In this document: positions 7,737 to 19,374 of the stretch, in pieces
How the letters are laid out: each line of letters starts with the position of its first letter
Numbering within the stretch: position 1 is the first letter of the stretch
NCBI GenBank assembly: GCA_013150955.1
Contig: JAADJD010000062.1
Span: 1-49,415, forward strand
DNA: 49,415 nt
Source: Calditrichota bacterium
GTDB lineage: Bacteria; Calditrichota; Calditrichia; RBG-13-44-9; J042
Reading direction: 5' to 3'
Notes under the pieces: generated by a model
Databases searched by the model: none
The model's input: the letters and a program-made list of their open reading frames with translations, nothing else
What the model was told of the DNA's origin: nothing
Program-made: the position numbers and the translations under genes

Positions 7737-8372
7737 TCAGGAATTGGCTCGATTGCGGTTGCTCAGATGATAGGACAGCGCCTCGATTTCTATAGCCATA
7801 TTTTCGTTTTTAATATGCACGTGGGGAGGCACTTTCAAACTGCGGGGAGCAAAATTTAAAATGGCTTTCACGCCAGCTTCCACCAGCATATCGGCCACCT
7901 GTTGGGCGGCATTTGCGGGAACGGCGATGATGGCGATATCGATCCGCTCCTGAGCGATGAGCTCCGGTGCACGATTGACGTCCTCGATCCGGAGCCCGTG
8001 AATTTCGTTACCAATTTTTTGGGGATCCGAATCCATGATCAATTTGATATCGAAGCCCTGCTTGCGAAATTCTTCGTAGGCGACCAAGGCGCGGCCGATG
8101 TTCCCCGCACCGACGATCGCCACATTCCAGCGACGATTTAATCCCAGGATTTCGGCAATCTGATCCTTTAACGCACGGGTGTTATACCCCAGACCCCGTT
8201 TCCCGAACGTCCCAAAAAAGGACAAATCTTTACGCACCTGAGCGGAAGTGATCCCATCCATTTCAGCCAGTTCTTCTGACGAAACGGTTTCCACTCCCTT
8301 TTCAATCAGGTGCTCCAGCGAACGATAATACTTGGATAAACGTTTGACGGTTGAATCGGATATTTTTTTCAT
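7737..8372 (-). CDS. rex: Redox-sensing transcriptional repressor Rex
   Basis: A 211-residue Rex protein. The N-terminal winged helix (residues about 1-80, STVKRLSKYYRSLEHL…GITSAQVRKDLSFFG) binds operators. The C-terminal Rossmann domain (VAIVGAGNIGRAL near residue 88) senses the NADH/NAD+ ratio, and the FAPRSLKVP segment is also family-typical. Rex normally represses fermentation and respiration genes when NADH is low. A strong ribosome-binding site (GGAGG) precedes the ATG. Its start is only 21 bases after the gyrA stop, so it is very probably the last gene of the dnaN-gyrA operon, an unusual place for a redox regulator. Confidence 0.95.
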   Translation of the reverse strand: MKKISDSTVKRLSKYYRSLEHLIEKGVETVSSEELAEMDGITSAQVRKDLSFFGTFGKRGLGYNTRALKDQIAEILGLNRRWNVAIVGAGNIGRALVAYEEFRKQGFDIKLIMDSDPQKIGNEIHGLRIEDVNRAPELIAQERIDIAIIAVPANAAQQVADMLVEAGVKAILNFAPRSLKVPPHVHIKNENMAIEIEALSYHLSNRNRANS

Positions 8373-8393
8373 GGCGCCTCCAGAAATATAACA

Positions 8394-10838
8394 TCACTCC
8401 TCATTTGACGCATTTTCTTCCCGGATGACTCGAGCAACATCGCTGACACGATCGCCTTCGTCCAGCTTCATCAGCCGAACACCCATCGTATCCCGTCCGG
8501 TTACATTAATATTGCCCACATGAATCCGCAAAATCACGGCCTTGGTGGTAATTAGCATGAGATCATCCCGGTCAACAACTTCCATGATCGACACCAATCG
8601 CCCCGTCTTGTCACTGACTTTAAATGTTTTTACGCCCTTTCCACCCCGATGCGTTCGACGATACTGCCGAATATCGGTGCGTTTACCAAATCCTTTTTCC
8701 GACACCGAAAGCAGGGTACCTTCCCGCTTGACCACCACCATGCCAATCACTTCATCGTCAGCATCCAGGGTAATTCCGCGAACGCCAGCGGCAATCCGCC
8801 CCATTTCTCGCACTTCAGATTCGCTGAACCGGATGGCCATTCCCTTTGCCGTCGCCAGAATAATGTCGTTGTTTCCATCCGTTTGTTTGACCTCGATGAG
8901 GGTATCATCCGGATTCAATTTGATGGCATAAATTCCATCCCGGCGCGGATTTTTAAAGGCGGAAAGATTGGTCTTTTTCACCAATCCCCGGCGGGTCGCC
9001 ATCATGAGATATTTATCGCTGCTAAACTCCCGTACATTTACAAAGGCGGTGATCTTCTCGTCCCTGGAAATTTGAATCATATTCACGATGGCGCGCCCTT
9101 TACCCGCCTTGCCCACCTGAGGAATTTCGTGTACCTTCAGCCAGTATACCTTCCCCTTATCGGTAAAAAAGAGAATGTAATTATGGGTGGAAGCGATAAA
9201 AAGATGTTCCACAAAATCTTCGCCTTTGGCCACGGCCCCGGCACTTCCCCTGGTGTTGCGATGCTGTCGCCGGTATCCGCTCACCGGAAAGCGCTTGATG
9301 TAGCCATCCCGCGTGATGGTAATGACCATGTCTTCCTCGGCGATCATGTCCTCGATGGAAAACTCTTCGAAATCCTTGACAATTTCCGTACGGCGCTCGT
9401 CTCCGTAATTCTCCTTCAACTCCAGCAATTCTTCTTTGATAATTTCCATCTGCAAGGCATGACTTTCCAGGATCGATCGCAGCCGTTCAATGGTCTTCAG
9501 CAACTCGCGGTATTCCTCTTCGATTTTGCGGCGTTCCAGTCCCGTCAGGCGCTGCAATCGCATATCCAGAATCGCCTTGGCCTGCACCTCGCTCAATCCA
9601 AACTTTCGCATTAAATTGGTTTTGGCCGTTTCGGGATCACGCGATTTTTTGATCGTTTCGATGATCGCATCGATGTTGTCCAGGGCGATCTTTAACCCTT
9701 CCAGAATGTGCGCCCGCTTTTCCGCCTGATCCAGTTCGTAACGGGTGCGCCGGAGAATGACCGTGTGGCGATGCTTGATAAACTCATCCAGCAACTGCTT
9801 TAAATTTAAAATACGGGGAATGCCATCCACCAGTGCCAGATTGATGATGCCAAACGTCACCTGCAATTGCGTGTGCTTGAAAAGTTGATTCAGGATGACT
9901 TCCGGTTGCGCATCCCGACGCAGCTCAATCACCACCCGAATACCATCGCGATCGGACTCATCCCGAATATCGGTGATGCCATCGATTTTTTTCTCCCGCA
10001 CCAGTGCCGCAATCTTTTCGATCACGGAGGCCTTGTTCACCTGGTAGGGCATTTCGGTGATGACAATGTTGCTTCGGTTGTTGCGCGTGTGCTCAATATT
10101 GGCCCTGGCGCGGACAACGATCTTCCCACGACCGGTCTCGTATGCCTCCCGAATGCCATCGCTTCCGAAGATAATACCCGCTGTGGGAAAGTCCGGCCCC
10201 TTAATGTGTTGCATCAGCTCGGCAATGGTAATGTCCGGGTTGTCGATTTGCGCCACCAGCGCATCCACCACCTCATTTAAATTATGTGGCGGAATGTTGG
10301 TGGCCATTCCCACTGCAATACCGGACGATCCATTGCACAATAAATTGGGGAAAACCGTTGGCAACACCACCGGTTCCTGGAGGGACTCATCAAAATTGGG
10401 GCGCCAGTCCACGGTGTCCTTCTGCAAATCGCGCAGCATTTCCCCCGCAATCTTGGCCAGACGCACCTCGGTGTACCGCATGGCTGCGGGAGAATCTCCA
10501 TCGATGGAACCAAAATTTCCCTGGCCATCCAACAATGGGTAGCGCAGGGAAAAATCCTGCACCATACGCACCATGGTGTCGTAAACGGCGCTATCCCCGT
10601 GGGGATGGTACTTCCCCAGCACCTCACCGACCACACGGGCGCTCTTCTTATACGGCCGGTTATAAAACAGGCCCATTTCGTACATGCCATATAATACCCG
10701 GCGATGCACCGGCTTTAACCCATCCCGTACATCCGGCAATGCCCGGGCAACAATCACGGACATGGAATAATCCAGGTAGGAGACCTTCATCTCCTCTTCA
10801 ATGTCCGTGGGAATAATGCGCTGTCGTTGCAATTCCAT
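8394..10838 (-). CDS. gyrA: DNA gyrase subunit A
   Basis: The 814-residue DNA-cleaving and rejoining subunit of gyrase, which acts with GyrB to introduce negative supercoils. The N-terminal breakage-reunion domain shows [20 protein letters not shown], the catalytic Tyr in AAMRYTE near residue 123, and [10 protein letters not shown]. The C-terminal domain is a beta-pinwheel starting near residue 505. The canonical GyrA box QRRGGKG expected in blade 1 is replaced by [10 protein letters not shown] (about residues 523-532), while an HRGGKG stretch occurs much later, near residue 740. A ParC identity is unlikely because gyrB is adjacent. Ribosome-binding site GAGGAAG. Within the operon, gyrB ends 97 bases upstream and rex starts 21 bases downstream. 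Confidence 0.95.
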   Translation of the reverse strand: MELQRQRIIPTDIEEEMKVSYLDYSMSVIVARALPDVRDGLKPVHRRVLYGMYEMGLFYNRPYKKSARVVGEVLGKYHPHGDSAVYDTMVRMVQDFSLRYPLLDGQGNFGSIDGDSPAAMRYTEVRLAKIAGEMLRDLQKDTVDWRPNFDESLQEPVVLPTVFPNLLCNGSSGIAVGMATNIPPHNLNEVVDALVAQIDNPDITIAELMQHIKGPDFPTAGIIFGSDGIREAYETGRGKIVVRARANIEHTRNNRSNIVITEMPYQVNKASVIEKIAALVREKKIDGITDIRDESDRDGIRVVIELRRDAQPEVILNQLFKHTQLQVTFGIINLALVDGIPRILNLKQLLDEFIKHRHTVILRRTRYELDQAEKRAHILEGLKIALDNIDAIIETIKKSRDPETAKTNLMRKFGLSEVQAKAILDMRLQRLTGLERRKIEEEYRELLKTIERLRSILESHALQMEIIKEELLELKENYGDERRTEIVKDFEEFSIEDMIAEEDMVITITRDGYIKRFPVSGYRRQHRNTRGSAGAVAKGEDFVEHLFIASTHNYILFFTDKGKVYWLKVHEIPQVGKAGKGRAIVNMIQISRDEKITAFVNVREFSSDKYLMMATRRGLVKKTNLSAFKNPRRDGIYAIKLNPDDTLIEVKQTDGNNDIILATAKGMAIRFSESEVREMGRIAAGVRGITLDADDEVIGMVVVKREGTLLSVSEKGFGKRTDIRQYRRTHRGGKGVKTFKVSDKTGRLVSIMEVVDRDDLMLITTKAVILRIHVGNINVTGRDTMGVRLMKLDEGDRVSDVARVIREENASNEE

Positions 10839-10935
10839 AAAACGTTCTTCCTCTCGATTTGTCCTGCTAACGCCTACAATTTACATCTCACGAAAATCAC
10901 TTAAACCCGGCAGGGACTCCCTTCCATCCCTGGGA

Positions 10936-13163
<2,228 letters not shown>

Positions 13164-13164
13164 A

Positions 13165-14277
13165 TTACGCTTCCACGGGCGATATTGTTCCTTCCTTCAC
13201 ATAATAGTAATGGACATCCGCCAGCGCATTCCCCACCTTTTCAAAAAAATTTCGAGACGTGGTGGTGACAAATACCTGCCCCATGGAACCCAGATGGTTT
13301 AGCATTTGGGTGATCCGATCCGCATCCAGCTCTCCAAAAATATCATCGAACAGTAAGATGGGGGTTTCGCTTTTCTGGCGCTGCAAATAGTGGTATTCGG
13401 CCAGCTTCAGGGCAATCACAAAGGTTTTGTGTTCTCCCTGGCTGGCAAAGGTTTTCATGGGTTTCCCATTTATCAAAAACAGTAGATCATCCCGATGTGG
13501 CCCTACCAGTGTACTGCCCAACTCTTTTTCCATCGGGCGGTGAGATCGGAGCGTTTCCCGATAAACCGTTTCCAGATCCTGTCCTTTCCCCGGATTGATG
13601 CGCGATCGGTACACCATTTTCACCTTATCCCCGGTCTTGCTCAGCCGTTGATACAACTCCTGCACCCGATGGCTTAACTCTTCCACCACTTCCAGGCGTT
13701 TCTGGATCAGTAAAACCCCGTTCTTAATCAGATTCTCTTCCCAGCTTTCCAGTAACGAATCTTCCACGGCCGTCTGTTGCAACAATAAATTGCGCTGTTT
13801 CAATGCCCGGCGATATTGCACCAGGTGATGCAGGTAAATTTTGCTGGATTGGGAAAGCAACACATCCAGAAAGCGGCGGCGTTGCTGTGGGCTCCCCTGC
13901 GAAAGGGACAAATCGGATGGACAAAGCAACACCACCGGAATGTCTCCGATGTAATCAGCAAATCGGGTTATCTTCTGCCCGTTGACACTCAAATGCTTGC
14001 CCCGGGTAATGGAATAAGCAATGTGGGCAACAATTTCCTGTCCCTGGGTTGTGTGAAACAATCCCTGAATTCGAAACATATCTCTGGCCGAAAAAATTAA
14101 GTGTTTATCGATCGAGGTTCGAAAACTTTTGGTAATTGCCAGGTAATAAATTGCTTCCAGAATATTGGTTTTCCCGGCCCCATTCGGCCCATACAGAATA
14201 TTGATGCCTTCCTGAAACGGAATGGTTGCATCCTGATAATTTCGAAAGTGATTTAATCGCAATTCCAGCAATTTCAT
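13165..14277 (-). CDS. recF: DNA replication and repair protein RecF
   Basis: A 370-residue SMC-like ATPase of the RecFOR pathway, which loads RecA at single-strand gaps. Walker A is YGPNGAGKTN near residue 32. The signature motif LSQGSPQQRRRFLD lies in the middle, and Walker B/D-loop is LLFDDIFGELD near residue 310. The N-terminal LRLNHFRNYQ segment is typical of RecF. Its start overlaps the dnaN stop by one base (TAATG type), so the two are translationally coupled. dciA follows with a 1-base gap. Confidence 0.95.
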   Translation of the reverse strand: MKLLELRLNHFRNYQDATIPFQEGINILYGPNGAGKTNILEAIYYLAITKSFRTSIDKHLIFSARDMFRIQGLFHTTQGQEIVAHIAYSITRGKHLSVNGQKITRFADYIGDIPVVLLCPSDLSLSQGSPQQRRRFLDVLLSQSSKIYLHHLVQYRRALKQRNLLLQQTAVEDSLLESWEENLIKNGVLLIQKRLEVVEELSHRVQELYQRLSKTGDKVKMVYRSRINPGKGQDLETVYRETLRSHRPMEKELGSTLVGPHRDDLLFLINGKPMKTFASQGEHKTFVIALKLAEYHYLQRQKSETPILLFDDIFGELDADRITQMLNHLGSMGQVFVTTTSRNFFEKVGNALADVHYYYVKEGTISPVEA

Positions 14278-15395
14278 TAAACCTGATCAAGCCTCACCGG
14301 CATTAACAACATTAATTGCTCCTCGTTTTCGGGCGGATCTACCGGGCGAACCAGTACTGCATAATCGGGTCGAACAAATTGCATCCGTACCTGGCTGGAG
14401 TCGACATGACGCAACACCTCCTGCAAATAGCGGGAGTTGAATCCCACGACGAATTCATCCCCGGTAAATTCACAGGGAATGCGCTCCTGCGCTTCGCCAC
14501 CATAATCTATATCCTGAGCAAAAATTTCCATATAATCCCGGTAAATACGCATGATGATCTGCAAGGTGATCGGATTGGCAAAAAGGGACACGCGCTTAAT
14601 CGATGCCATTAGTTGATCGGTATCGGCGATCATCTCGTAATGGATTTCCGGTGGAATGACCCGATGATAATCCACATAGGCTTCATCGATCAGGCGGGCA
14701 AAGATCAGTGTGGAATCCAGTCGGAACACCACATGATTCTGCCCAATCTCCATGATCGTCGTCGATTCCGGATTCAGGTTTCGCAGCAGCAGGTTTAGCG
14801 CCCGGGTAGAAATGATGACATTGCCCAGCGCTTCCTGAATATTCGGTTCATTATACTTCATCATGGAAAGGCGATGGCCATCGGTGGCCACGGTACGGAT
14901 ATAGCCCTCTTCAAATTCGAAATAAACGCCCGTCAAAGCGGGACGCAGTTCATCCGTAGAACAGGCAAAAACGGTTTTTTCGATTAGCCTCCTCAGCACA
15001 TCATTTTTCAGCGAAATTTCAAACTGCTTTTCAAATTCCGGACGTTTGGGAAAGTTGGCGGGATTATCTCCGGCAATTTTATAATTTCCAAAATCCGTTC
15101 GCAGAATCAATCGATTTTCGGGTTCCACCTCAAAGTGCAGAGTAGATTCGGGAAGTTCGCGGATAATTTCATATAGCATGCGACCGACCACGGCAGCCGA
15201 GCCCGGTTCTTCGATTTGTGCATTGACGTGGGCAGCCATGGTGATTTCCAGATCGGTCGCGACCAGATCGACGCCTGCGTTGGTCGCCTGGATCAATATG
15301 GTCTGGGTAATGGATATGGTCGATCGCTGGGGAACAACGTTGATGACTTTTTGGAGAACATCAAAAAGCGCGTTCCGATCAATGGAGAACTTCAT
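14277..15395 (-). CDS. dnaN: DNA polymerase III sliding clamp (beta)
   Basis: The 372-residue processivity clamp, made of three DnaN domains (about residues 1-125, 130-250, 255-372). Motifs include the N-terminal MKFSIDRNALFDVLQKV, TDLEITM, the VATDGHRLSM loop in the middle, and the C-terminal LLMPVRL, the clamp edge that binds client peptides. Ribosome-binding site TGGAGGAAAA. It is the first gene of the replication/gyrase operon. dnaA, its usual upstream neighbour, is absent; addA lies upstream on the same strand instead. Confidence 0.95.
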   Translation of the reverse strand: MKFSIDRNALFDVLQKVINVVPQRSTISITQTILIQATNAGVDLVATDLEITMAAHVNAQIEEPGSAAVVGRMLYEIIRELPESTLHFEVEPENRLILRTDFGNYKIAGDNPANFPKRPEFEKQFEISLKNDVLRRLIEKTVFACSTDELRPALTGVYFEFEEGYIRTVATDGHRLSMMKYNEPNIQEALGNVIISTRALNLLLRNLNPESTTIMEIGQNHVVFRLDSTLIFARLIDEAYVDYHRVIPPEIHYEMIADTDQLMASIKRVSLFANPITLQIIMRIYRDYMEIFAQDIDYGGEAQERIPCEFTGDEFVVGFNSRYLQEVLRHVDSSQVRMQFVRPDYAVLVRPVDPPENEEQLMLLMPVRLDQV

Positions 15396-15572
15396 GCTTT
15401 TCCTCCAATTAAAAAATTATTTTAAACTAATGAATTTAATGAAATTTCTATTGATTTTCAAGCAATTTACCGATTATCTGACAATCTTTTGTGCCTCTTT
15501 TCCCAAAACTCCAGGATCCGCCTCATGTTTTTAATCTTATCAATCTCGAAGCACCAGAAAAATGTTTTTCTC
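15396..15572. other. Gap between addA and dnaN
   Basis: 177 bp of AT-rich sequence on the promoter side of dnaN. No cluster of DnaA boxes and no clear terminator was seen, so there is no sequence support for an origin here. Confidence 0.4.
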
Positions 15573-18500
15573 TCACAGCTCTTCCAGCAGATGGCGCTCC
15601 TTATCCTGCAACTGACATATGGTTGTTTCCACCTCCCGCGAAATTTCCTTCATATCATCCGGGGTAAAAATGACCCGATGCCCCCGCTGCGGTCGCAAAA
15701 AGTACAATTGAACCGGAAACTGCTCCTGTTCCGGAAAAAGCTCGCTTAGCAACAGGGCATAATAGCGCACCTGGGGCGTGTATTTTTTTACCATTTCCGG
15801 GATCTGTTCCGCAGTAATCTGGTTGGTCTTAAAGTCCACAACTTCCCAGTGGCCATCCGAATTTCGAAACAGGCGATCGAAGATGCCCACCAGCGTACCC
15901 GAAGGCAGCGGACATTTCACCCGCAATTCCGCATATTGGGGGGCTGCCTTCATCAACCATCGTCCCAGTGCCGTTTGCCGGAAATTGGAAATGGTCTTCA
16001 ACAAGTCCTGCTGTAAGCGGGAATGTTCCTTTCGCGGAATTTTTTGCGCCCACAGGATACTTTGAATGGCCTGGACATCCTGTTCAGGTGCACGCAGGTG
16101 AACATCCTGAAGCAGTCGGTGCACCAGCGTTCCCCACAACAATCCCCCCGGCTCGTCTTCATACTCCAGATCGATCAAGGGGGGATGGATGATGCCATCC
16201 CGTAAATAAAAATGGCGCACATAGCGGGCGGGATCTTCCTTAAAAATCATGAGCTGAGTGGCAGAATATTCTTTATACGAGGCCGTGACCGGTAGCGGCT
16301 CAGCAAAAGGCAGGCTTTTCCGAAATTGCTCCTGGCCGATTTGGCTCTGTTGATGTCCGATCGGAGGATGACCACCCGTTTCGGAGACCGCTTTCGACGG
16401 ATCGATTTTGGTGGGAACTATTTTCAGGTGATTCTCAACCTCAACGCGATTTAAATTCCCGGGCGAAATATCCAGTGCCTGTAACACCATCTGAAGATGG
16501 CTTTTAGCGGCGTTTCTCCCTCTCAATCCCCAGGAACCCAATAAATACAGGCGCTCCCGTGCCCGTGTGGTGGCAACATACAGGATGCGTTTTTCCTCCG
16601 CCCACAATCGGGCTTGCGACAGTTGCCTGAAATACGCATAAATAAACGTTTTTTCAGACGTGTTATTTATTTTCACTTTCGGGAAGAATCCCACCTGTTT
16701 ATGAAACCACAGCACATCCCGATTGGGCATTCCCGATTCCAGCAGAGGAATAATCACCACAGGAAATTCCAGACCCTTGGCGGCATGAATGGTCATGATT
16801 TTTACCCGATTGCCTTCCTCCACCGGCACAACCGCCTCACCTTCTACCGCTTCTCCGGTAATCAGCTGATAAAAGGCCTGTAAAAAATCGGAAACGCGCT
16901 GGCTTCGGGTCTGTTCAAACTGATAAACAAACTGCAATAGCTTGTCCAGATTGGCCAGTTTTTGCCGACCATACGCTTCCAGGACAAGCAGTGGGCGCAC
17001 GTGTAAATCTTCAATGATTTGACTCAACAATTGACTGAATTTTAACTGCGGAGCTTGCTGCACCCAGCGGCGATACCGCTTCCAGAAATCAAGAAAGACC
17101 TGCCGGTCTTCTTCACGAAATTGGGGTTTCAGGTTGTGCGTGCGGAGAAATTGAACAAAGCCGGGCTCGAAACAGTCCTGAATGGCCTCCCCTTCCAGCC
17201 AGCGTGCCAGATACCCGGCTTTTTGAAAATAGGTGGCTCCCTGGCAATGCCGGAGGTAAAACAATGCTTCGTCCGACAGACCCACATACGGCGTGCGCAA
17301 TGCGGTAACCAGGGCAAAATCATCTTCGGGTTGATACAGCGATTTCATCAGATAAAACATATCCTGCACTTCGGGCTTCTGGTAAAATCCCGCACCTTTG
17401 TAGACTTCATAAGGAATTCCGGCCTCCATCAACGCCTGTTCGATATCCGGCAGACGATTCCGCCCCCGAATCAGGATCGCTATATCCCCATAATTTACTC
17501 GCCGCGCAGTTTCCCGATCCTTCCCATCCGCAACCAATCCCTGAATGAGCTTTACCAGATGATCCATCTGGTAGGGGAGATAGACCGAGCTTTTGAGAGT
17601 GTTCTCCAGGAGCAAGAGGTGCATTTCCGCCGGAAGATCAGGATCCGGAGGGGCTTCTCGCCCCGCCTCCAAAGGGGAAAAGGGTACATCGAATTCCGTG
17701 GTCGCATCGAAAATTCGGCGAAAGGCAGCGTTCAGAAAATCTATTAACGGAGGTACACTTCGGAAATTATGGGGGAGTTGAATCTTTCCCTGATGTTCCT
17801 CCGGAGTTGCCGTTAAACTACCCTTCCCGGACGGATGAAGAAACGAAGGGGGATCATTATTCCGCTGACAAATGCGTTTCTGGAATTCCATAAACAAGGC
17901 CACTTCCGCCCGGCGGAATCCGTAAATCGACTGCTTGGGATCACCCACAATAAACACATTGGGCAGGCCATCCGTGGGTTTCTCATCAAACCCGGCGAGA
18001 AGACCAATTATCTCCGCCTGCAATTCATCCGTGTCCTGAAACTCGTCCACCAGAATCCAGGGATACCGCTGTCGCATATGCTGGAGAATATTTGGGTGTT
18101 GCCGGAATAAATCCCGCGTGCGGATCAACAGATCGGTAAAATCCAGAACTTCCAGCTGCCGCTTTTCTTCTTCCAGACGATCCAGAAAACCGGTAAACAA
18201 GTGGCTCAATCCACAAACCACCTCGGCAAAGATCTGCTCCTGATTGTCGCTTTCTTCTGGAAAAATGAAATCTTCACGTAGGTGCTCGAGGTTTTCCAGC
18301 AAACGATCGTAAACAGGCTTTACGGCAGACGCCTTCTCAATCAACTTTTCCAATTGCTTTCTGGGTGTCCCCTGTTTGGTAAAAAACGCGTTTAACAATC
18401 CTGAAATACCACCGGCAAGGGCATCTGCAGAGACGGATTCTGCTAAATTCTGCAATTGAGTGTCAACATCCACCAACGTATTGACCGTAGCCCTGCTGGC

Positions 18501-19202
18501 ATTCGACGGTAGCTGGGCCACCAGTTTGTGGAAATCCTCAACAACCTGCAATTCCTGTAAGGTCTGGTAGATCTGTTGATAATAGCGGGTTTTCCACTTT
18601 GCCCATTCCCGCCGTAACGCATCCGGCGACAGGCGGGCATATTGCCTGGCAAAAGGTTCCACGCTGGCCCGTTGTTCATACATTTCCCAGAACAAGCCTT
18701 TCAGTTCAGCCGGGTTTAGATGGCTCATGGCTGCCATTACCCACTGCCGTTCGGAATCGCTGGCGGGTTGATAGTGATAAAAGAATTCCCAGAACACCCG
18801 ATTGAACAGGCTTCTCATCTGCAGATCATCTGCCACCTCGAATTGAGGCGACAGTCCTGCCTCCAGCGAAAAATTTTTTAACACCTGACGACAAAACGCA
18901 TGGATGGTTGAAATCTGTGTGCTGGAAAGCGATTTCATGACCTGAAACAGGCGCGCGCGGCTTTCGGGGCGGGAATCGAACAGTTCGTAAATCCGGCGCA
19001 CCACCCGCTCTTTCATCTCGGCCGCCGCTTTATCGGTGTAAGTAATGGCCAGAATTTGATGAACGGAAGCATTCGGCCGGGACAAAAGAATGTGAACGTA
19101 CCGTTCAACCAGAACGGTTGTTTTCCCCGATCCCGCACCGGCGGTGACTACAATATGCCGCTGTAAATCCAGGGCTTTTAATTGCTGTTCGGTTAGCTGC
19201 AT
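15573..19202 (-). CDS. addA: UvrD-family helicase/nuclease, AddA-like
   Basis: A protein of about 1209 residues combining a superfamily-1 helicase and a C-terminal RecB-like nuclease, as in AddA of the AddAB double-strand-break repair enzyme. Seen in order: Walker A TAGAGSGKTTVLVERYV near residue 22, ITYTDKAAAEMKERV, the STIHAFCRQVL motif, Walker B ILVDEFQDTDELQAEII near 390, GDPKQSIYGFRRAE, the MTIHAAKGLEFPVVIIPLLE motif, and near residue 1130 the nuclease motif GIFDRL…VVDFKTNQ. The ATG at 19202 is preferred over the in-frame TTG at 19211; neither ribosome-binding site is strong. No addB lies next to it within the window, which is unusual. It lies 177 bp upstream of dnaN on the same strand. 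Confidence 0.88.
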   Translation of the reverse strand: MQLTEQQLKALDLQRHIVVTAGAGSGKTTVLVERYVHILLSRPNASVHQILAITYTDKAAAEMKERVVRRIYELFDSRPESRARLFQVMKSLSSTQISTIHAFCRQVLKNFSLEAGLSPQFEVADDLQMRSLFNRVFWEFFYHYQPASDSERQWVMAAMSHLNPAELKGLFWEMYEQRASVEPFARQYARLSPDALRREWAKWKTRYYQQIYQTLQELQVVEDFHKLVAQLPSNASRATVNTLVDVDTQLQNLAESVSADALAGGISGLLNAFFTKQGTPRKQLEKLIEKASAVKPVYDRLLENLEHLREDFIFPEESDNQEQIFAEVVCGLSHLFTGFLDRLEEEKRQLEVLDFTDLLIRTRDLFRQHPNILQHMRQRYPWILVDEFQDTDELQAEIIGLLAGFDEKPTDGLPNVFIVGDPKQSIYGFRRAEVALFMEFQKRICQRNNDPPSFLHPSGKGSLTATPEEHQGKIQLPHNFRSVPPLIDFLNAAFRRIFDATTEFDVPFSPLEAGREAPPDPDLPAEMHLLLLENTLKSSVYLPYQMDHLVKLIQGLVADGKDRETARRVNYGDIAILIRGRNRLPDIEQALMEAGIPYEVYKGAGFYQKPEVQDMFYLMKSLYQPEDDFALVTALRTPYVGLSDEALFYLRHCQGATYFQKAGYLARWLEGEAIQDCFEPGFVQFLRTHNLKPQFREEDRQVFLDFWKRYRRWVQQAPQLKFSQLLSQIIEDLHVRPLLVLEAYGRQKLANLDKLLQFVYQFEQTRSQRVSDFLQAFYQLITGEAVEGEAVVPVEEGNRVKIMTIHAAKGLEFPVVIIPLLESGMPNRDVLWFHKQVGFFPKVKINNTSEKTFIYAYFRQLSQARLWAEEKRILYVATTRARERLYLLGSWGLRGRNAAKSHLQMVLQALDISPGNLNRVEVENHLKIVPTKIDPSKAVSETGGHPPIGHQQSQIGQEQFRKSLPFAEPLPVTASYKEYSATQLMIFKEDPARYVRHFYLRDGIIHPPLIDLEYEDEPGGLLWGTLVHRLLQDVHLRAPEQDVQAIQSILWAQKIPRKEHSRLQQDLLKTISNFRQTALGRWLMKAAPQYAELRVKCPLPSGTLVGIFDRLFRNSDGHWEVVDFKTNQITAEQIPEMVKKYTPQVRYYALLLSELFPEQEQFPVQLYFLRPQRGHRVIFTPDDMKEISREVETTICQLQDKERHLLEEL

Positions 19203-19374
19203 ATCACTCAAACGTTTCTGGAAACCTGCCTTAATTTAGGGATGCACCGGGGCGTTTTCCAACGATCTTTTTGTTGCAGACCCATTCGCCGGTTGATAAT
19301 TTTTGTTTGCAGCTTGCGTTGATTATTGGAAATCGTTTACTTTTTTGCAAATCACAAAAAGGAAGGAAGAGGTC

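Noticed and set aside
15396-15572. Replication origin upstream of dnaN
   Set aside because: No DnaA-box cluster or dnaA gene is present; the gap is simply AT-rich.
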